Notes: a model not told the origin generated them from the letters alone. A DNA stretch of 64,000 nucleotides from Desulfonispora thiosulfatigenes DSM 11270 (GCF_900176035.1 NZ_FWWT01000022.1:372001-436000); one strand, 5' to 3'; shown: positions 1 to 9,084, counted from the stretch's first letter. Translations and numbers: made by a program.

Positions 1-2385
1 GCTTACGCTTGCACCTCTACGGAGATTTAATAATTCAGGACCTTCTTCCCCAACAATTGCTGGTCCTCCCCTATGGAAGTTGGTTCCTTTAGCTAACATA
101 GGGATGTTGGCTATATTAGCACTTTTTCCTCCCACAACCGGAATCCAGCCTGGTGCTTTAATAGAGTTAATACCACCAATAAGCCTATTAATAGCCCCAA
201 TGATTATATTGATTGATGAAACAGCACTGTTTTTCATGCCTTCCCATAAATTGTTCATTATATTTCTAGCAGTTTCACTTTTCTGATATAAAACAACTAA
301 TCCTCCTGCTAATAATGCAACAAGTCCGATAACCAAACCAATAGGATTTGCATTTAAGGCAATATTCAAAGCCCACTGGGCAGCAGTCATAGTTTTTATA
401 GCCAGCGAACTTCCTACTATTGCAATTTTCTGTGCTACCCATGCAACAGTTGTTGCGGCAATAGAATAAACAACACGCCAACCACTTAGGGCATAATTAA
501 CCATTGAAACAATTAGCTGAGTGGTTATAATCCCTGCTGTTTTAATAGCTTCCCAACCAGACCTTATCAAAGACATTATAAATTGGCCAGTAATAACTCC
601 TGCGGTCTTTACTGCTTCCCAGCCTGTTTTTATAAAACTTAGTATTAATTCTCCAACTAGCTTTCCATGCAACCAGCCAGCCAAAAAAGCAGTACGTATA
701 AAACTTGCACCTAAACTACCAACTATTCTTGCTCCCGTTATAACTGCTTCTATTCCTGTTTTTATTAATGCTGGAGTAAATAAAACACCTAAAGTAGTAG
801 CAACTGTTTTTATGGTATTTTCATTTTCTATTAAAACGTTTTTGATATCGTTCCAAGTACCAATAAACCATTTAGATATATTGTTTTGAAAATTATCAAA
901 CCATTCTGTTAAAATAACAAATCTTTCTTTTATTGCAATAACTATAGTTGAAATTTTAGTTTTAATATTATTCCAATTCTTATAAAGTAAGAAGCCAGCT
1001 ACTGCTAATCCTAATACCACTGCTGTGGCAATACCAAAAGGGGTGGCCAACCAACCAACAATTCCCCCAGCAGCTGCTAATCCTTTTTTTACTTTAGCAA
1101 ATACCGTAATTCCTTTACCAACCGTCCATATTAAAGGACCAATAACTGCTGTTAGCCCAGCTATTACAATAATGTCCTTTTTGGCTTCAATATTTAAGCT
1201 TCTAAAATTCTTTATAAACTCTGACCCTTTTGATAAAAAAGAACCTATAACTGGTAAAATAATATTACCTATTTCTTTTCCGAGTAGACCCATTTGATTT
1301 CTAAAAAATACTATTTTAGATTTTGTTGTTTTAAATCTTTCCTCTGCTTCTTTTGTAAGTGCGTTATTTTCTTCCCATGCTTTAGATCCCATTTTCAAAC
1401 TCTTATTAAACAAATCTCCTGCTCCGCTTGCTCTTAATAAAGCATCTCGAATTAAAAAGTCATTTAACTCTAAACTCTCCAAAATTGGTACAATATTAGC
1501 ACCTTTTTTTTGTAAATCGCCCATACCTTCAATAAAAGAAACAATTGCACCTGAAGAATTATTTTTAAATGTTTCTGCAAATTCCTTTGAACTCTTTCCA
1601 GCCACTGCAGCAAATAATTCCAATTTTTCTCCACCAGCTAATACATTGTTTTGTATGTCTAACATAACCTTACTAAATGCAGATCCACCTGCTTCTGCTC
1701 TAATCCCAACACTCGACAAAGCACCTGCAAAACTAAGAATATCAGCCTCAGACATACCTACTTGCTTTCCTGCCCCAGCTAGTCTCAGACCCATTTCTAC
1801 AATTTCACCTTCTGTGGTAACAAGTTTGTTGCCAAGATGTACTACAGTAGATCCTAATCTATCAAAGTTATCTTGAGACATCTCAGTAATATTTGCTAAC
1901 CTAGCCAATGCTGTTGCTGCTTCTTCACTAACCATATTTGTGGCAACACCCATTTTAGCCATAGTGTCAGTAAATCCTAAAATATTTTCATTCCTAATCC
2001 CTAATTGTCCAGCTGCTTCAGCAATCCCATAAATTTCAGTTGTTAAAATTGGTATCTTATCTGCTGATAAATCATCTAAAGATTTTTCAAGCTGTTTAAA
2101 CTCTTCTTCCGTCATATCAATTGTTTTACGTGTTCCAGCAAAAGCATCTTCCATATCTATTGCAATTTTACCAGCTAAAGTTCCCATTCCAATAATAGGA
2201 GCGGAGATACCAACTGTCATTTTTTTGCCTACACTTTCAAAACCCTTGCCCATTTTTTCATATTGTTTTGCAAGTTCTATCGACTTTTCCTTGGATTCAT
2301 CCATTTTTTTATTAACTGCATCTATTTCATCAACTGCATTACCTTGAAAACCTATAGACACAAATAAATCTCTTAAAGAAGACAA
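1..2385 (-). CDS. Phage tail tape measure protein (3' end off window)
   Basis: This is the tail-length ruler and scaffold of the phage tail. 795 codons are read without a stop from a TTG at 2385 to the left edge, where the frame is still open. The TTG follows AAAGGGCGGTG, and a TGA lies just upstream in frame, so it is the only sensible start. Residues about 60-270 resemble the TP901-type tape measure core, hydrophobic helices follow in the middle, and GEEGPELL near residue 780 is common in these proteins. It follows the tail chaperone, as in most tailed phages. The TTG start is unusual. The length fits the family, and the C-terminus is not visible. Confidence 0.92.
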   Translation of the reverse strand, partial: MSSLRDLFVSIGFQGNAVDEIDAVNKKMDESKEKSIELAKQYEKMGKGFESVGKKMTVGISAPIIGMGTLAGKIAIDMEDAFAGTRKTIDMTEEEFKQLEKSLDDLSADKIPILTTEIYGIAEAAGQLGIRNENILGFTDTMAKMGVATNMVSEEAATALARLANITEMSQDNFDRLGSTVVHLGNKLVTTEGEIVEMGLRLAGAGKQVGMSEADILSFAGALSSVGIRAEAGGSAFSKVMLDIQNNVLAGGEKLELFAAVAGKSSKEFAETFKNNSSGAIVSFIEGMGDLQKKGANIVPILESLELNDFLIRDALLRASGAGDLFNKSLKMGSKAWEENNALTKEAEERFKTTKSKIVFFRNQMGLLGKEIGNIILPVIGSFLSKGSEFIKNFRSLNIEAKKDIIVIAGLTAVIGPLIWTVGKGITVFAKVKKGLAAAGGIVGWLATPFGIATAVVLGLAVAGFLLYKNWNNIKTKISTIVIAIKERFVILTEWFDNFQNNISKWFIGTWNDIKNVLIENENTIKTVATTLGVLFTPALIKTGIEAVITGARIVGSLGASFIRTAFLAGWLHGKLVGELILSFIKTGWEAVKTAGVITGQFIMSLIRSGWEAIKTAGIITTQLIVSMVNYALSGWRVVYSIAATTVAWVAQKIAIVGSSLAIKTMTAAQWALNIALNANPIGLVIGLVALLAGGLVVLYQKSETARNIMNNLWEGMKNSAVSSINIIIGAINRLIGGINSIKAPGWIPVVGGKSANIANIPMLAKGTNFHRGGPAIVGEEGPELLNLRRGASVS

Positions 2386-2391
2386 TTGGCA

Positions 2392-2553
2392 TCACCGCCC
2401 TTTCCCGTTATCTTTACTAATTTCAATATAATAATCTAATGCTGCATTAGCTTCTATAACTTCTTCCTCGTCCATTTTTAGCGCATCTGAATAACTGATA
2501 TTTCCATCTAAAACAAGTCTCCAGAATGGCCAATTACTCTTTGCTTTCTTTTT
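2392..2553 (-). CDS. Frameshift-encoded C-terminal part of tail assembly chaperone (GT-like)
   Basis: An open frame without its own start lies between the chaperone gene and the tape measure gene. It encodes about 52 residues containing SNWPFWRLVLDG and EVIEANAALDYYIE, which look like the T part of G-GT tail chaperones. It is in the +1/-2 frame relative to the upstream gene. A run of five A (2553-2549, frame GAA AAA G) lets the Lys codon re-pair fully after sliding back two bases, giving a fusion of about 143 residues. It ends in TGA at 2394-2392, seven bases before the tape measure TTG. The position and peptide are seen; the slippage is inferred. Confidence 0.7.
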   Translation of the reverse strand, partial: KKKAKSNWPFWRLVLDGNISYSDALKMDEEEVIEANAALDYYIEISKDNGKGR

Positions 2554-2821
2554 CGCTAGAGCTTGGATTAACCTTGGTTTGGAGAAATGACTCTATCTCA
2601 TTTACCAACTTTCCAGCAGTTTCAAAATCATCATCAAAATCACTCATTTTAATCTTAGGATTTATAACACAATGTTTGAAAAGTTCTTCAATATATGGAG
2701 ATTTCATTAAAATACCATACTTGTTTGAATGTCTATCAATCATATCCATATAGGATTTAAAAGGTATTCTTTGTATAGTAAATTCCTTGCCATTAATTTT
2801 AACTGTTTTTTGTTTTAACAT
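2534..2821 (-). CDS. Phage tail assembly chaperone (G-like)
   Basis: This 95-residue protein has the size and position (between tail tube and tape measure) of lambda gpG-type tail chaperones, which coat the tape measure before tube polymerisation. It begins MLKQKTVKINGKEFTI, ends in a charged Ser/Lys/Glu tail, and has no membrane segment. The tail spans a run of five A that may support a programmed frameshift into the downstream frame. A hairpin terminator lies upstream of its start, so it may depend on readthrough from the tube gene. The function is inferred from order and size. Confidence 0.72.
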   Translation of the reverse strand: MLKQKTVKINGKEFTIQRIPFKSYMDMIDRHSNKYGILMKSPYIEELFKHCVINPKIKMSDFDDDFETAGKLVNEIESFLQTKVNPSSSEKESKE

Positions 2822-2855
2822 AATTCATCATCCTCCAATAATTTTTTTAAATAAA

Positions 2856-2886
2856 AAAGCACCTAGTTTTTAATTAACTAAGTGCC
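2856..2886 (-). terminator. Hairpin terminator after tail tube gene
   Basis: On the minus strand, GGCACTTAGTT pairs with AACTAGGTGC (one mismatch) around a short A/T loop and is followed by a T run. It sits between the tube gene and the tail chaperone gene and probably lowers chaperone and tape measure expression relative to the tube. Confidence 0.65.
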
Positions 2887-3288
2887 TTACTTGAATTGTA
2901 GATCAGCTACGAAAAAGACAAACTCTCTTTCGGATATTTCTTTGTCGGCTTCATATGTTGCTGGTTTTCTTACTCTGCATTCAGAACCACCAACTTGAAT
3001 AGCATTTTGATTCAAATCAACTATTTGTACTGGTACTATAGCATTAACACCTTTTCTATTTGCCAGGTCTGTTAAATAAATTACTGAGGGACTTGTGCTT
3101 TCTAATGTTACAGTTATTTCTCCTGTTCTATCATTAGATTCAGAAACAGCTACTTCTCCCTTAGCTCCAACATATTCAGTAAAATTATCTTCATTTCTTT
3201 CCGCCTTAACAAAACTACCCTCAGCAAAACCGGTTAAAGCAATGCCACCTACTATAACATTTACATCTTCAGTATCAAATGTCCTCAA
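2887..3288 (-). CDS. Phage tail tube protein, DUF3277-like
   Basis: This 133-residue protein resembles the DUF3277 tail tube family: the N-terminus has VNVIVGGIALTGFAEGSF, followed by a central VGAKGEVAVSESNDRTGEIT block. Such proteins form the inner tube of contractile tails. It lies just downstream of the sheath gene, as expected. A strong terminator follows it, which fits a highly expressed structural gene. Confidence 0.82.
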   Translation of the reverse strand: MRTFDTEDVNVIVGGIALTGFAEGSFVKAERNEDNFTEYVGAKGEVAVSESNDRTGEITVTLESTSPSVIYLTDLANRKGVNAIVPVQIVDLNQNAIQVGGSECRVRKPATYEADKEISEREFVFFVADLQFK

Positions 3289-3301
3289 TTAAATCCCCTC
3301 C

Positions 3302-4303
3302 TTAATACGTAAGCACTCCAGATATTTTACCAGTATGAATAGCACCAGCTAGTTTAGCAGACCAATTAATACCGTTGTAAATTCTCTGAGCTACATCATT
3401 AAATTCAGCATCTTCTCTTTTTGAAAATGTTATTTCATAAATTCCATTTCCATTTTCATCTTTAAGTATTATGCCTTTTTGTACCGCTTGTTTTAAGACT
3501 TTTTCAGCTACAGATACTAGCATTGAAATGCCTGTATTGTCATAAGGTATCTTAGGAGTACTAGTAGCTAATTTCATAGCCTCGTTTTCCATAGTAGCTT
3601 TAATAAAATGAGCTCCTATTACTACATCTATATATTCCCCAGAAGTTGTAATACCCTCTGTAGTTTGTAACACTCCCATTTTTTTAATATAAGAGAATCC
3701 ACCATTCTCATGTAGCTTATTTAAATCAGCTGTAGCAATGTTAGAAGCTTGTACCCCTTCTATAGTTTTGAATTTAAATGTGACACTACCTGGTTCATAT
3801 GCTTGACCAATAGCAGCTAAACCTTCGGAAACAAATGCCTCTGTATCATTATGATACATTACTGTTGCATTTTCATTTTGCATAGTTTCAACTAATGCTT
3901 TATTTTGAGTAGTAGAAAAATATATTCTTATTTGGCCATCTGTCCAATTAGCTAATTCTTTAATTACATCATCACCATTCTCAGTACAGGTTAAATAGTA
4001 CCAATCATTATTCACCTCTATTAAGGCTTGTAATTCATTAACTAAATCAGTTGGTGACCCTGTAGAACTGTCCCATAAAATACTATGTATAGCTATTCTT
4101 TTTGGAATCTCTTTTTGTCCAAAAATTCTGCTAGCCAATTTGTATTCCTTGGATTCTTCCCCATAATCCTTAGCAATTTCTTGTAGGTCTTTATATTCCG
4201 TATAAGGTTTATCTTTACTAGTTCCCAAAATTAAAATAATCCCAAACCCTTGCTGAGAGATGGGCTTAGTTATTTTTTGTATGTCGACCACAAAATCTTT
4301 CAT
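3302..4303 (-). CDS. Phage tail sheath protein, DUF3383-like
   Basis: This 333-residue protein starts MKDFVVDIQKITKPISQQGFG and ends ISGVLTY, with the layout of DUF3383 sheath proteins of Mu-like and skin-type myophages: an N-terminal beta region containing ILGTSKDKP, a variable middle, and a conserved C-terminal segment with NGINWSAKLAGAIH. The sheath contracts to drive the tube through the host envelope. Its start overlaps the stop of the neck gene by four bases, suggesting translational coupling. Its presence makes this a contractile-tail prophage. Confidence 0.85.
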   Translation of the reverse strand: MKDFVVDIQKITKPISQQGFGIILILGTSKDKPYTEYKDLQEIAKDYGEESKEYKLASRIFGQKEIPKRIAIHSILWDSSTGSPTDLVNELQALIEVNNDWYYLTCTENGDDVIKELANWTDGQIRIYFSTTQNKALVETMQNENATVMYHNDTEAFVSEGLAAIGQAYEPGSVTFKFKTIEGVQASNIATADLNKLHENGGFSYIKKMGVLQTTEGITTSGEYIDVVIGAHFIKATMENEAMKLATSTPKIPYDNTGISMLVSVAEKVLKQAVQKGIILKDENGNGIYEITFSKREDAEFNDVAQRIYNGINWSAKLAGAIHTGKISGVLTY

Positions 4304-4809
4304 ACTTTACCTCCTTTTATTTTAAACTTTTCTATAGTTTCAACTTTTAATTTACTTTGACTCGAATACCTTAAGGTTACATCAAAGCCATATCTTTTTT
4401 CATAGTTATCTATTATCTGTATTGTCCTATCTTGAATATCTGAACATTCAACAACAACAAGATTATTGTTCTTCAAAAGCAATCTACCTTTAAAGTTAAA
4501 CCATTTTTTAATTTTATTAGCTAAATCAATCGCTTCTAAATCATCTAAACTATAACTACTAAAAGATATAACCATCTTAGGTTGTTCTTCCCTAGTGTAT
4601 TCAATATCATATTCAAAATTAGGATCAATAGATGGTATAGGCTCTAAGAGCAAATTAAAACCACCTTGATTTTTATGCAAGGTGGTAAATTTATAACTTA
4701 TAAAAGGATATTTAGGCTTTTTATTTGGATTATCAGTAGGAATAACTGGAACTTGTAAAAACTCATATAGCCCCTTAACTATGAAATTTCTCATATCCTT
4801 ATATTCCAA
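4300..4809 (-). CDS. Phage neck terminator-like protein
   Basis: This 169-residue protein lies between head-tail joining genes and the sheath. The segments KYPFISYKFTT and YSLDDLEAIDLANKIKKWF match small proteins annotated as phage neck terminator (gp12-like), which cap the neck before tail attachment. It has no membrane segment or signal peptide and overlaps the sheath start by four bases. The role is inferred from order plus these segments. Confidence 0.65.
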   Translation of the reverse strand: MEYKDMRNFIVKGLYEFLQVPVIPTDNPNKKPKYPFISYKFTTLHKNQGGFNLLLEPIPSIDPNFEYDIEYTREEQPKMVISFSSYSLDDLEAIDLANKIKKWFNFKGRLLLKNNNLVVVECSDIQDRTIQIIDNYEKRYGFDVTLRYSSQSKLKVETIEKFKIKGGKV

Positions 4810-4810
4810 G

Positions 4811-5164
4811 TCATTCCCCTGCCCTTCTAGCTAAATATACTCTTAAACCACTAGCATGTTCTGTATAATCAATTTCCTCAGATAATGTAAATTCATTATC
4901 CTTATAAACTATCTTTTGACCAATTAATAATTTTTTATGAATGTATATTTTTATATCCTGCCTAGTATATTGTCCACCTTCACTATATTGGATATTGGAG
5001 TTTAAATCCTTGATAGAAAGTTGGAATACTGCAGCCTCTTCATCCACTGGTTCAGATTGACCTGAAACCCAGGTGCCTCCATTTTCATAATCATAATATC
5101 CTTCTTTATCACTTATGAGTTTAATAATAGTTGAGTGTTTTTTTATTAAATTACTAAAGTTCAT
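4811..5164 (-). CDS. Putative head closure or head-tail connector protein
   Basis: This 117-residue protein starts MNFSNLIKKHSTI and ends LRVYLARRAGE. It is beta-rich by composition, with YTRQDIKIYIHKK in the middle. Its place between a gp10-like protein and the neck terminator is that of SPP1 gp16-type head closure proteins. I do not recognise a family-defining motif, so the call rests on gene order. It overlaps the upstream stop by one base. Confidence 0.5.
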   Translation of the reverse strand: MNFSNLIKKHSTIIKLISDKEGYYDYENGGTWVSGQSEPVDEEAAVFQLSIKDLNSNIQYSEGGQYTRQDIKIYIHKKLLIGQKIVYKDNEFTLSEEIDYTEHASGLRVYLARRAGE

Positions 5165-5685
5165 TAACCTCTCACCACCCTATAAGTAATTGAATCTCTT
5201 AGTTTACCTGTATTAATAAGGGGATTGCTACTGCCCTTATTGGAGATAGTCATAGGATGATTAGATGGTTCTTTTAAATCTGTCAAATATTCTTGAATTT
5301 GATCTACTGAATATTGACCAACTAAATCAAAAAACTGATTAGTTCTAATATCCAAAGATAATACTCTTATAAGGAGTTTTTTTGCAGTTTTATAAATTTC
5401 TTTTTTTCTGTCTTCAAACCCACTCCTTATAAAAGATCTCTCTGGAATTTTTATATCTTTAGTAGTTCTTTTTAAATGAAGTCCTTGACTATGTAAATAT
5501 GCACGCATTTTTGGAGTAACTTTTATATCGCAACCATATTCATTCACATTAGCAATCATTAAAATTTCAGAACCAGCATCACTAAATATTCCTACCTCTA
5601 TTTTTTGGTTTATTAACTCTTCAAGCATTTCTTTGTATTTTGGAATATTATTTTTATCTTGAATTTTTATACTCATAGTTACCAC
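5164..5685 (-). CDS. Phage head-tail joining/tail completion protein (HK97 gp10 or Mu gpG-like)
   Basis: 173 residues. The C-terminal PLINTGKLRDSITYRV motif is typical of Mu gpG-like virion morphogenesis and HK97 gp10-type tail completion proteins. The N-terminal part includes KIEVGIFSDAGSE and a statement of alpha/beta character only. The GTG start at 5685 lies five bases after AAAAGG and overlaps the end of the previous gene; an ATG three codons later is an alternative. It joins the filled head to the tail. Confidence 0.65.
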   Translation of the reverse strand: MVTMSIKIQDKNNIPKYKEMLEELINQKIEVGIFSDAGSEILMIANVNEYGCDIKVTPKMRAYLHSQGLHLKRTTKDIKIPERSFIRSGFEDRKKEIYKTAKKLLIRVLSLDIRTNQFFDLVGQYSVDQIQEYLTDLKEPSNHPMTISNKGSSNPLINTGKLRDSITYRVVRG

Positions 5686-5936
5686 TTTAACCTTTTATAA
5701 GGTCTTAATAAATTTAAGACATCTACTGGAAAGTTTTTAACTTCAAAGTATGATTGCTTTAAATCTGATATTCCTTCACTCTGAACTGTTGCATCTTTTG
5801 AATCATATTTTATAAGTTTATCTATTGCTAGTTTAATAGGTCCAGGAGCTTCTTCTACTTGTTTTAATTCTTTGAAATTACCTGTTTCATCTTTTATAAG
5901 TTGAAAATAGACTACCTTTAATTCTTCCAAGGTCAT
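5679..5936 (-). CDS. Putative phage head-tail connector (gp6-like), small
   Basis: This 85-residue protein is encoded between the capsid-side genes and the gp10-like gene. It is helical and charged, starting MTLEELKVVYFQLIKDETG and ending LLRPYKRLKW. Its size and place suit DNA-packaging/connector adaptor proteins of the HK97 gp6 or SPP1 gp15 type, but no diagnostic motif is visible. Confidence 0.45.
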   Translation of the reverse strand: MTLEELKVVYFQLIKDETGNFKELKQVEEAPGPIKLAIDKLIKYDSKDATVQSEGISDLKQSYFEVKNFPVDVLNLLRPYKRLKW

Positions 5937-5940
5937 AAAA

Positions 5941-6135
5941 TCACCCCTTTAAGGTTTCAAGAAGTTCATCTTTTTTCATCTTAGAATATCCTTCTATTTC
6001 TTTTTCTTTGGCTAACTCTTTTAATTCTTCTACTGTCAAATCTTCAAGCATTTTGCAAATTTCATATTCTTCTTCTTTTTTATGACTTAGTACATGCTTT
6101 CTTAGTCTTAAAATTCTTCTCTCATATCTATCCAT
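5941..6135 (-). CDS. Small HeH/LEM or Rho N-domain-like phage protein
   Basis: 64 residues. The second half, MLEDLTVEELKELAKEKEI followed by SKMKKDELLETL, has the helix-extended-helix pattern of HeH/LEM, SAP and Rho N-terminal domains, which bind nucleic acid. Such small proteins are often encoded between the major capsid and connector genes of Firmicute phages. The N-terminal half is basic (RYERRILRLRKH). Its role in the virion is unknown. Confidence 0.6.
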   Translation of the reverse strand: MDRYERRILRLRKHVLSHKKEEEYEICKMLEDLTVEELKELAKEKEIEGYSKMKKDELLETLKG

Positions 6136-6158
6136 GTATATACCCCCTTAAAAGTATA

Positions 6159-6182
6159 AAAGAGAGGTTTATCCCTTCTCTT
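6159..6182 (-). terminator. Hairpin terminator after capsid gene
   Basis: On the minus strand AAGAGAAGG and CCTCTCTT form an imperfect stem followed by TTATACTTTT. It overlaps the last bases of the capsid gene and would limit readthrough into the lower-level connector genes. Confidence 0.5.
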
Positions 6183-7203
6183 ATTCATTCTCTAGCTTGA
6201 ATAAAAACTTAACTATTCTAACTTTCTTAGGCTCATATACTCTTTGGAAGTTAAGACCATTTTCTAACTCGTCAAGTGTTGGGAACTTTCCAGCAACTGA
6301 TGATTCAGTAAACTTAACTCCTCTAGGATGTAGTATCGATAACTTTCTATTAACTAAAATATCTTCACCTGCAAGAGATAGCCCTTTTCTTACCACTTCT
6401 GTTTCTAATATCTTAGGGTCACTTCCATTACCCCAAGCAATAGCTCCTCTACCAAATAGATACATTTCTGCTGATTTAGTTAATGGGTCATAAGCCATAG
6501 CATCATCAACTATAACCTTTTTACCTTTATATGTTTTCATTACTACATTACCTTCTGAATCTCTTATAACTTCTATCTCATCTTGTTTAACTAGATGATT
6601 TTCTACTTCTGAGTGCATCATAATAGCAGTTAGAAGTTCTTTAGCATCTCCCATTAATTGTTGTGCGTCTAAGAAAGAATGAGAGTTTAGCACCGCTTTA
6701 TTTCCGAGTTCTGCTGTTATATCATATACTTTTTCTTTCATTGTTGTAGATGCAAACACTCCATCTAGTGTAGAAAGAAGTACTTTTTGATATGTTCTGT
6801 TCCAATAATCAGCGAATCTATCAGCTATTACTCTCATTGGATCATCACCTGCTAAGTGTCCTGCTAATGCATTAGCTCCAAAGGACTTAACAAATGCTAG
6901 TTTTCTTGCTATATCTTGCCCTGTTGTGATTTTACCTGGTACTGTTTCGCCATCATCATCCATTATCTCTACTTCACCTGTTAAATCGTTCCAAAATGGC
7001 ATGTGAATTAAAGTGTTGGGACCACTTGCTAAAGCATCAAATTCTTTGTCGTGCTCAGCTATGCCTGATTGAATCAATTCTGATAACTCCATAGTTTTAT
7101 TTACTACATAAGGTGTAAATACCTCTGGTTGTATCACATCTGCTATTTTAGTTGTTGAAGATGCAAATAACTGTAAGTTCAATTTTAATCCTTTATGTTT
7201 CAT
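6181..7203 (-). CDS. Phage major capsid protein
   Basis: 340 residues, following the scaffold gene as in SPP1 and skin-type phages. The N-terminal LKLNLQLFAS is a recurring start of Firmicute phage capsid proteins. Next come IADVIQPEVFTPYVV and an acidic loop MDDDGETVP, and later a KTYKGKKVIVDD segment typical of HK97-fold coat proteins (gp13-like group). It forms the head shell. The spacing to the scaffold gene is 14 bases, with a good ribosome site. A terminator-like hairpin follows. Confidence 0.88.
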   Translation of the reverse strand: MKHKGLKLNLQLFASSTTKIADVIQPEVFTPYVVNKTMELSELIQSGIAEHDKEFDALASGPNTLIHMPFWNDLTGEVEIMDDDGETVPGKITTGQDIARKLAFVKSFGANALAGHLAGDDPMRVIADRFADYWNRTYQKVLLSTLDGVFASTTMKEKVYDITAELGNKAVLNSHSFLDAQQLMGDAKELLTAIMMHSEVENHLVKQDEIEVIRDSEGNVVMKTYKGKKVIVDDAMAYDPLTKSAEMYLFGRGAIAWGNGSDPKILETEVVRKGLSLAGEDILVNRKLSILHPRGVKFTESSVAGKFPTLDELENGLNFQRVYEPKKVRIVKFLFKLENE

Positions 7204-7217
7204 TCTTCATCTCTCCT

Positions 7218-7847
7218 TTAATTAATAGCTATTTTTAATTTAGCTGCAAGTTCTGGGTTTTCTTTTAATAGTTTTCCTTGCTCAGTTAGGTTAAAATGCT
7301 CCTTACTAAATGGATTATTTTTACATTCTGGATCTACTGGATTGGTATCTTTATTAGGCTCTCTGCCTTTTAATGTATCTGAACCAAATAAATAAGACTC
7401 CTGTTCTTTAAGAGTCTTTAATTGTTCTTCTAATCCTATTAAATTCTCTCCATCAAGACTAACTTTCTCTAAATCTAACAAAGCCTTAACTGCTTTTAAA
7501 TTTTTTGCTTTTTCATCTTTAAGTTTTAATTCTATGGATGTCTCTTTTCTCAAAGCTACTATTTTAGTCTCATACTCTTCCTTTGTTGTTTTATTTAATT
7601 TCTCCAGTTCGTTTATTTTAGTAGTAAGTTCTTCATTACCTGCAGCTTTAATTTTTAGTTCTCCTAACTGCTTATCCCTTTCTTTAATCTGAATTTGTAA
7701 ATCTGATAGTTGATTATTTATACCATCAAATTTATTTTTTTCTACATAATCAGAGCTATCAACTAAGTCAATATCTTTGTACTTAGTCTTAATATCTTCT
7801 GGTATTTGTTTAAAATGTTCTCCTAGTATTTCACTTAACTTTGGCAT
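7218..7847 (-). CDS. Phage scaffolding protein (GP20 type)
   Basis: 209 residues. The start MPKLSEILGEHFKQIPEDI and the long central coiled coil (residues about 45-145, rich in Lys, Glu and Leu) match the phage minor structural protein GP20/scaffold family. It guides capsid assembly and is lost from the finished head. The C-terminus (FSKEHFNLTEQGKLLKENPE) resembles capsid-contacting tails of this family. It lies directly before the major capsid gene. Confidence 0.85.
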   Translation of the reverse strand: MPKLSEILGEHFKQIPEDIKTKYKDIDLVDSSDYVEKNKFDGINNQLSDLQIQIKERDKQLGELKIKAAGNEELTTKINELEKLNKTTKEEYETKIVALRKETSIELKLKDEKAKNLKAVKALLDLEKVSLDGENLIGLEEQLKTLKEQESYLFGSDTLKGREPNKDTNPVDPECKNNPFSKEHFNLTEQGKLLKENPELAAKLKIAIN

Positions 7848-7908
7848 TTACCTCATTCCTTTCTTAGCCTTTTACGCCTTGCTAAAGGCAAAATAAAAAG
7901 CCTTATTT

Positions 7909-8202
7909 CTAAGACTTATTAAAAGCACAATTTATTTGAAAACCTTTATTAATTTGTTGTGATATTTTATTGTTTATTTCCTCCATAGATGTATTAATAT
8001 TTCCATACTCACCCATCTTAATTGTTATTGGAGTATGTTTTCTAGTAAAAGGTTGTCTTAAGGGTGCAGTATTAGGCATAGTTCTACTTTCTAGGTTAGG
8101 CTTTGACATTTCAGCTAATGCACAAGCCACCATTCTCTTATTGTTGCAAGCATCTTTATTTTTGCAATTTTTGCATTCATCACATATTTTGCTTAAAGTC
8201 AT
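7909..8202 (-). CDS. Small Cys-rich phage protein, unknown
   Basis: 97 residues. The N-terminus CDECKNCKNKDAC holds four Cys in CxxCxxC spacing plus a later Cys, suggesting a small metal-binding knuckle. The rest is polar, with MGEYGNINTSMEEINNKI. It sits between the minor head protein and the scaffold, a slot that often holds a small Cys-rich protein in clostridial phages. No function is known to me. Confidence 0.65.
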   Translation of the reverse strand: MTLSKICDECKNCKNKDACNNKRMVACALAEMSKPNLESRTMPNTAPLRQPFTRKHTPITIKMGEYGNINTSMEEINNKISQQINKGFQINCAFNKS

Positions 8203-8268
8203 TTATTGTTCTCACCTCATTTTTTAGCAAACTAAAAAGACCTATTTCTAAGTCTCATTTTTTTAAAA

Positions 8269-9081
8269 TTACAATATATCTATTTTCCAAGCACACCTGC
8301 AATGAATATCATGCTTTGCTGATCCTGTTAATCCAGGTGCAAAACCAGTGGATCCATCTGGTAAAACAAATAATTTATCATAAGGTATAGTCACACCATC
8401 CATAATAGCATGCATAGTTCTGACTCTTTCATCCCTAGCGGAGATCCATGTCTTTATCATTTTAATTTTACCTGCTGATTTATCAAGACTATCTTTTTTA
8501 GCTTGATTAAACACTCTATGGCTTTCAGTTCTTATAATTCTAAGAGGATTGACAACCTGTCTAGACATAACGTCATTAAGTCTTTGAGATGCTTGGCTAT
8601 ATGTCATACCTTCTTTAAGTCCTTGGGTAACTGTTTCCCTTATTTTTAATACTGCATAATCTCTATGAATTCCCATTCTTTCAGTCCATTTCAAGCCACT
8701 AATGTCATTATATAAAGCTAACTTTAACACTTCATCTTTAACTATTGGAATGATAATCTTACCTGTTTTTATTTCAATTATATTTTTCAATCCATCATAA
8801 CCAGCTTTATAATCCAGATTTAATGCTTTATCTATATTTTTTGAAGTATCTTTATATAAATCATTAGTGATTTCATCTAGCATTTTTTGCAGTGTTTTTA
8901 GACGATTATATTTTGCCATTTCTTCATAGGTTAATTTTCCATCATCTTCATATTTATTAAACATTTCTGCCATTATCTTTCTAGCATAATCTAAAGTCTT
9001 TTTATAATCGGTAATTATATTACCTTCTGTAGTTGTAATTATGTTTTCATGTAGTTCTTCTAATTTTTCAAATTCATCCAA
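8269..9081 (-). CDS. Phage minor head protein (SPP1 gp7/Mu F-like)
   Basis: 270 residues. The C-terminal half holds the Mu F-like motifs: IRTESHRVFNQAKKDS, then WISARDERVRTMHAIMDG and the ending KHDIHCRCAWKI. These proteins associate with the portal and enter the head early in assembly. The N-terminal half is helical and charged. It lies four bases downstream of the portal gene in the standard order. Confidence 0.85.
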   Translation of the reverse strand: MDEFEKLEELHENIITTTEGNIITDYKKTLDYARKIMAEMFNKYEDDGKLTYEEMAKYNRLKTLQKMLDEITNDLYKDTSKNIDKALNLDYKAGYDGLKNIIEIKTGKIIIPIVKDEVLKLALYNDISGLKWTERMGIHRDYAVLKIRETVTQGLKEGMTYSQASQRLNDVMSRQVVNPLRIIRTESHRVFNQAKKDSLDKSAGKIKMIKTWISARDERVRTMHAIMDGVTIPYDKLFVLPDGSTGFAPGLTGSAKHDIHCRCAWKIDIL

Positions 9082-9084
9082 TCA

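Noticed and set aside
80-1876. Several plus-strand open frames in the first 2 kb
   Set aside because: They lie antisense to the long tape measure frame, lack ribosome sites and have hydrophobic, low-complexity translations expected of shadows.
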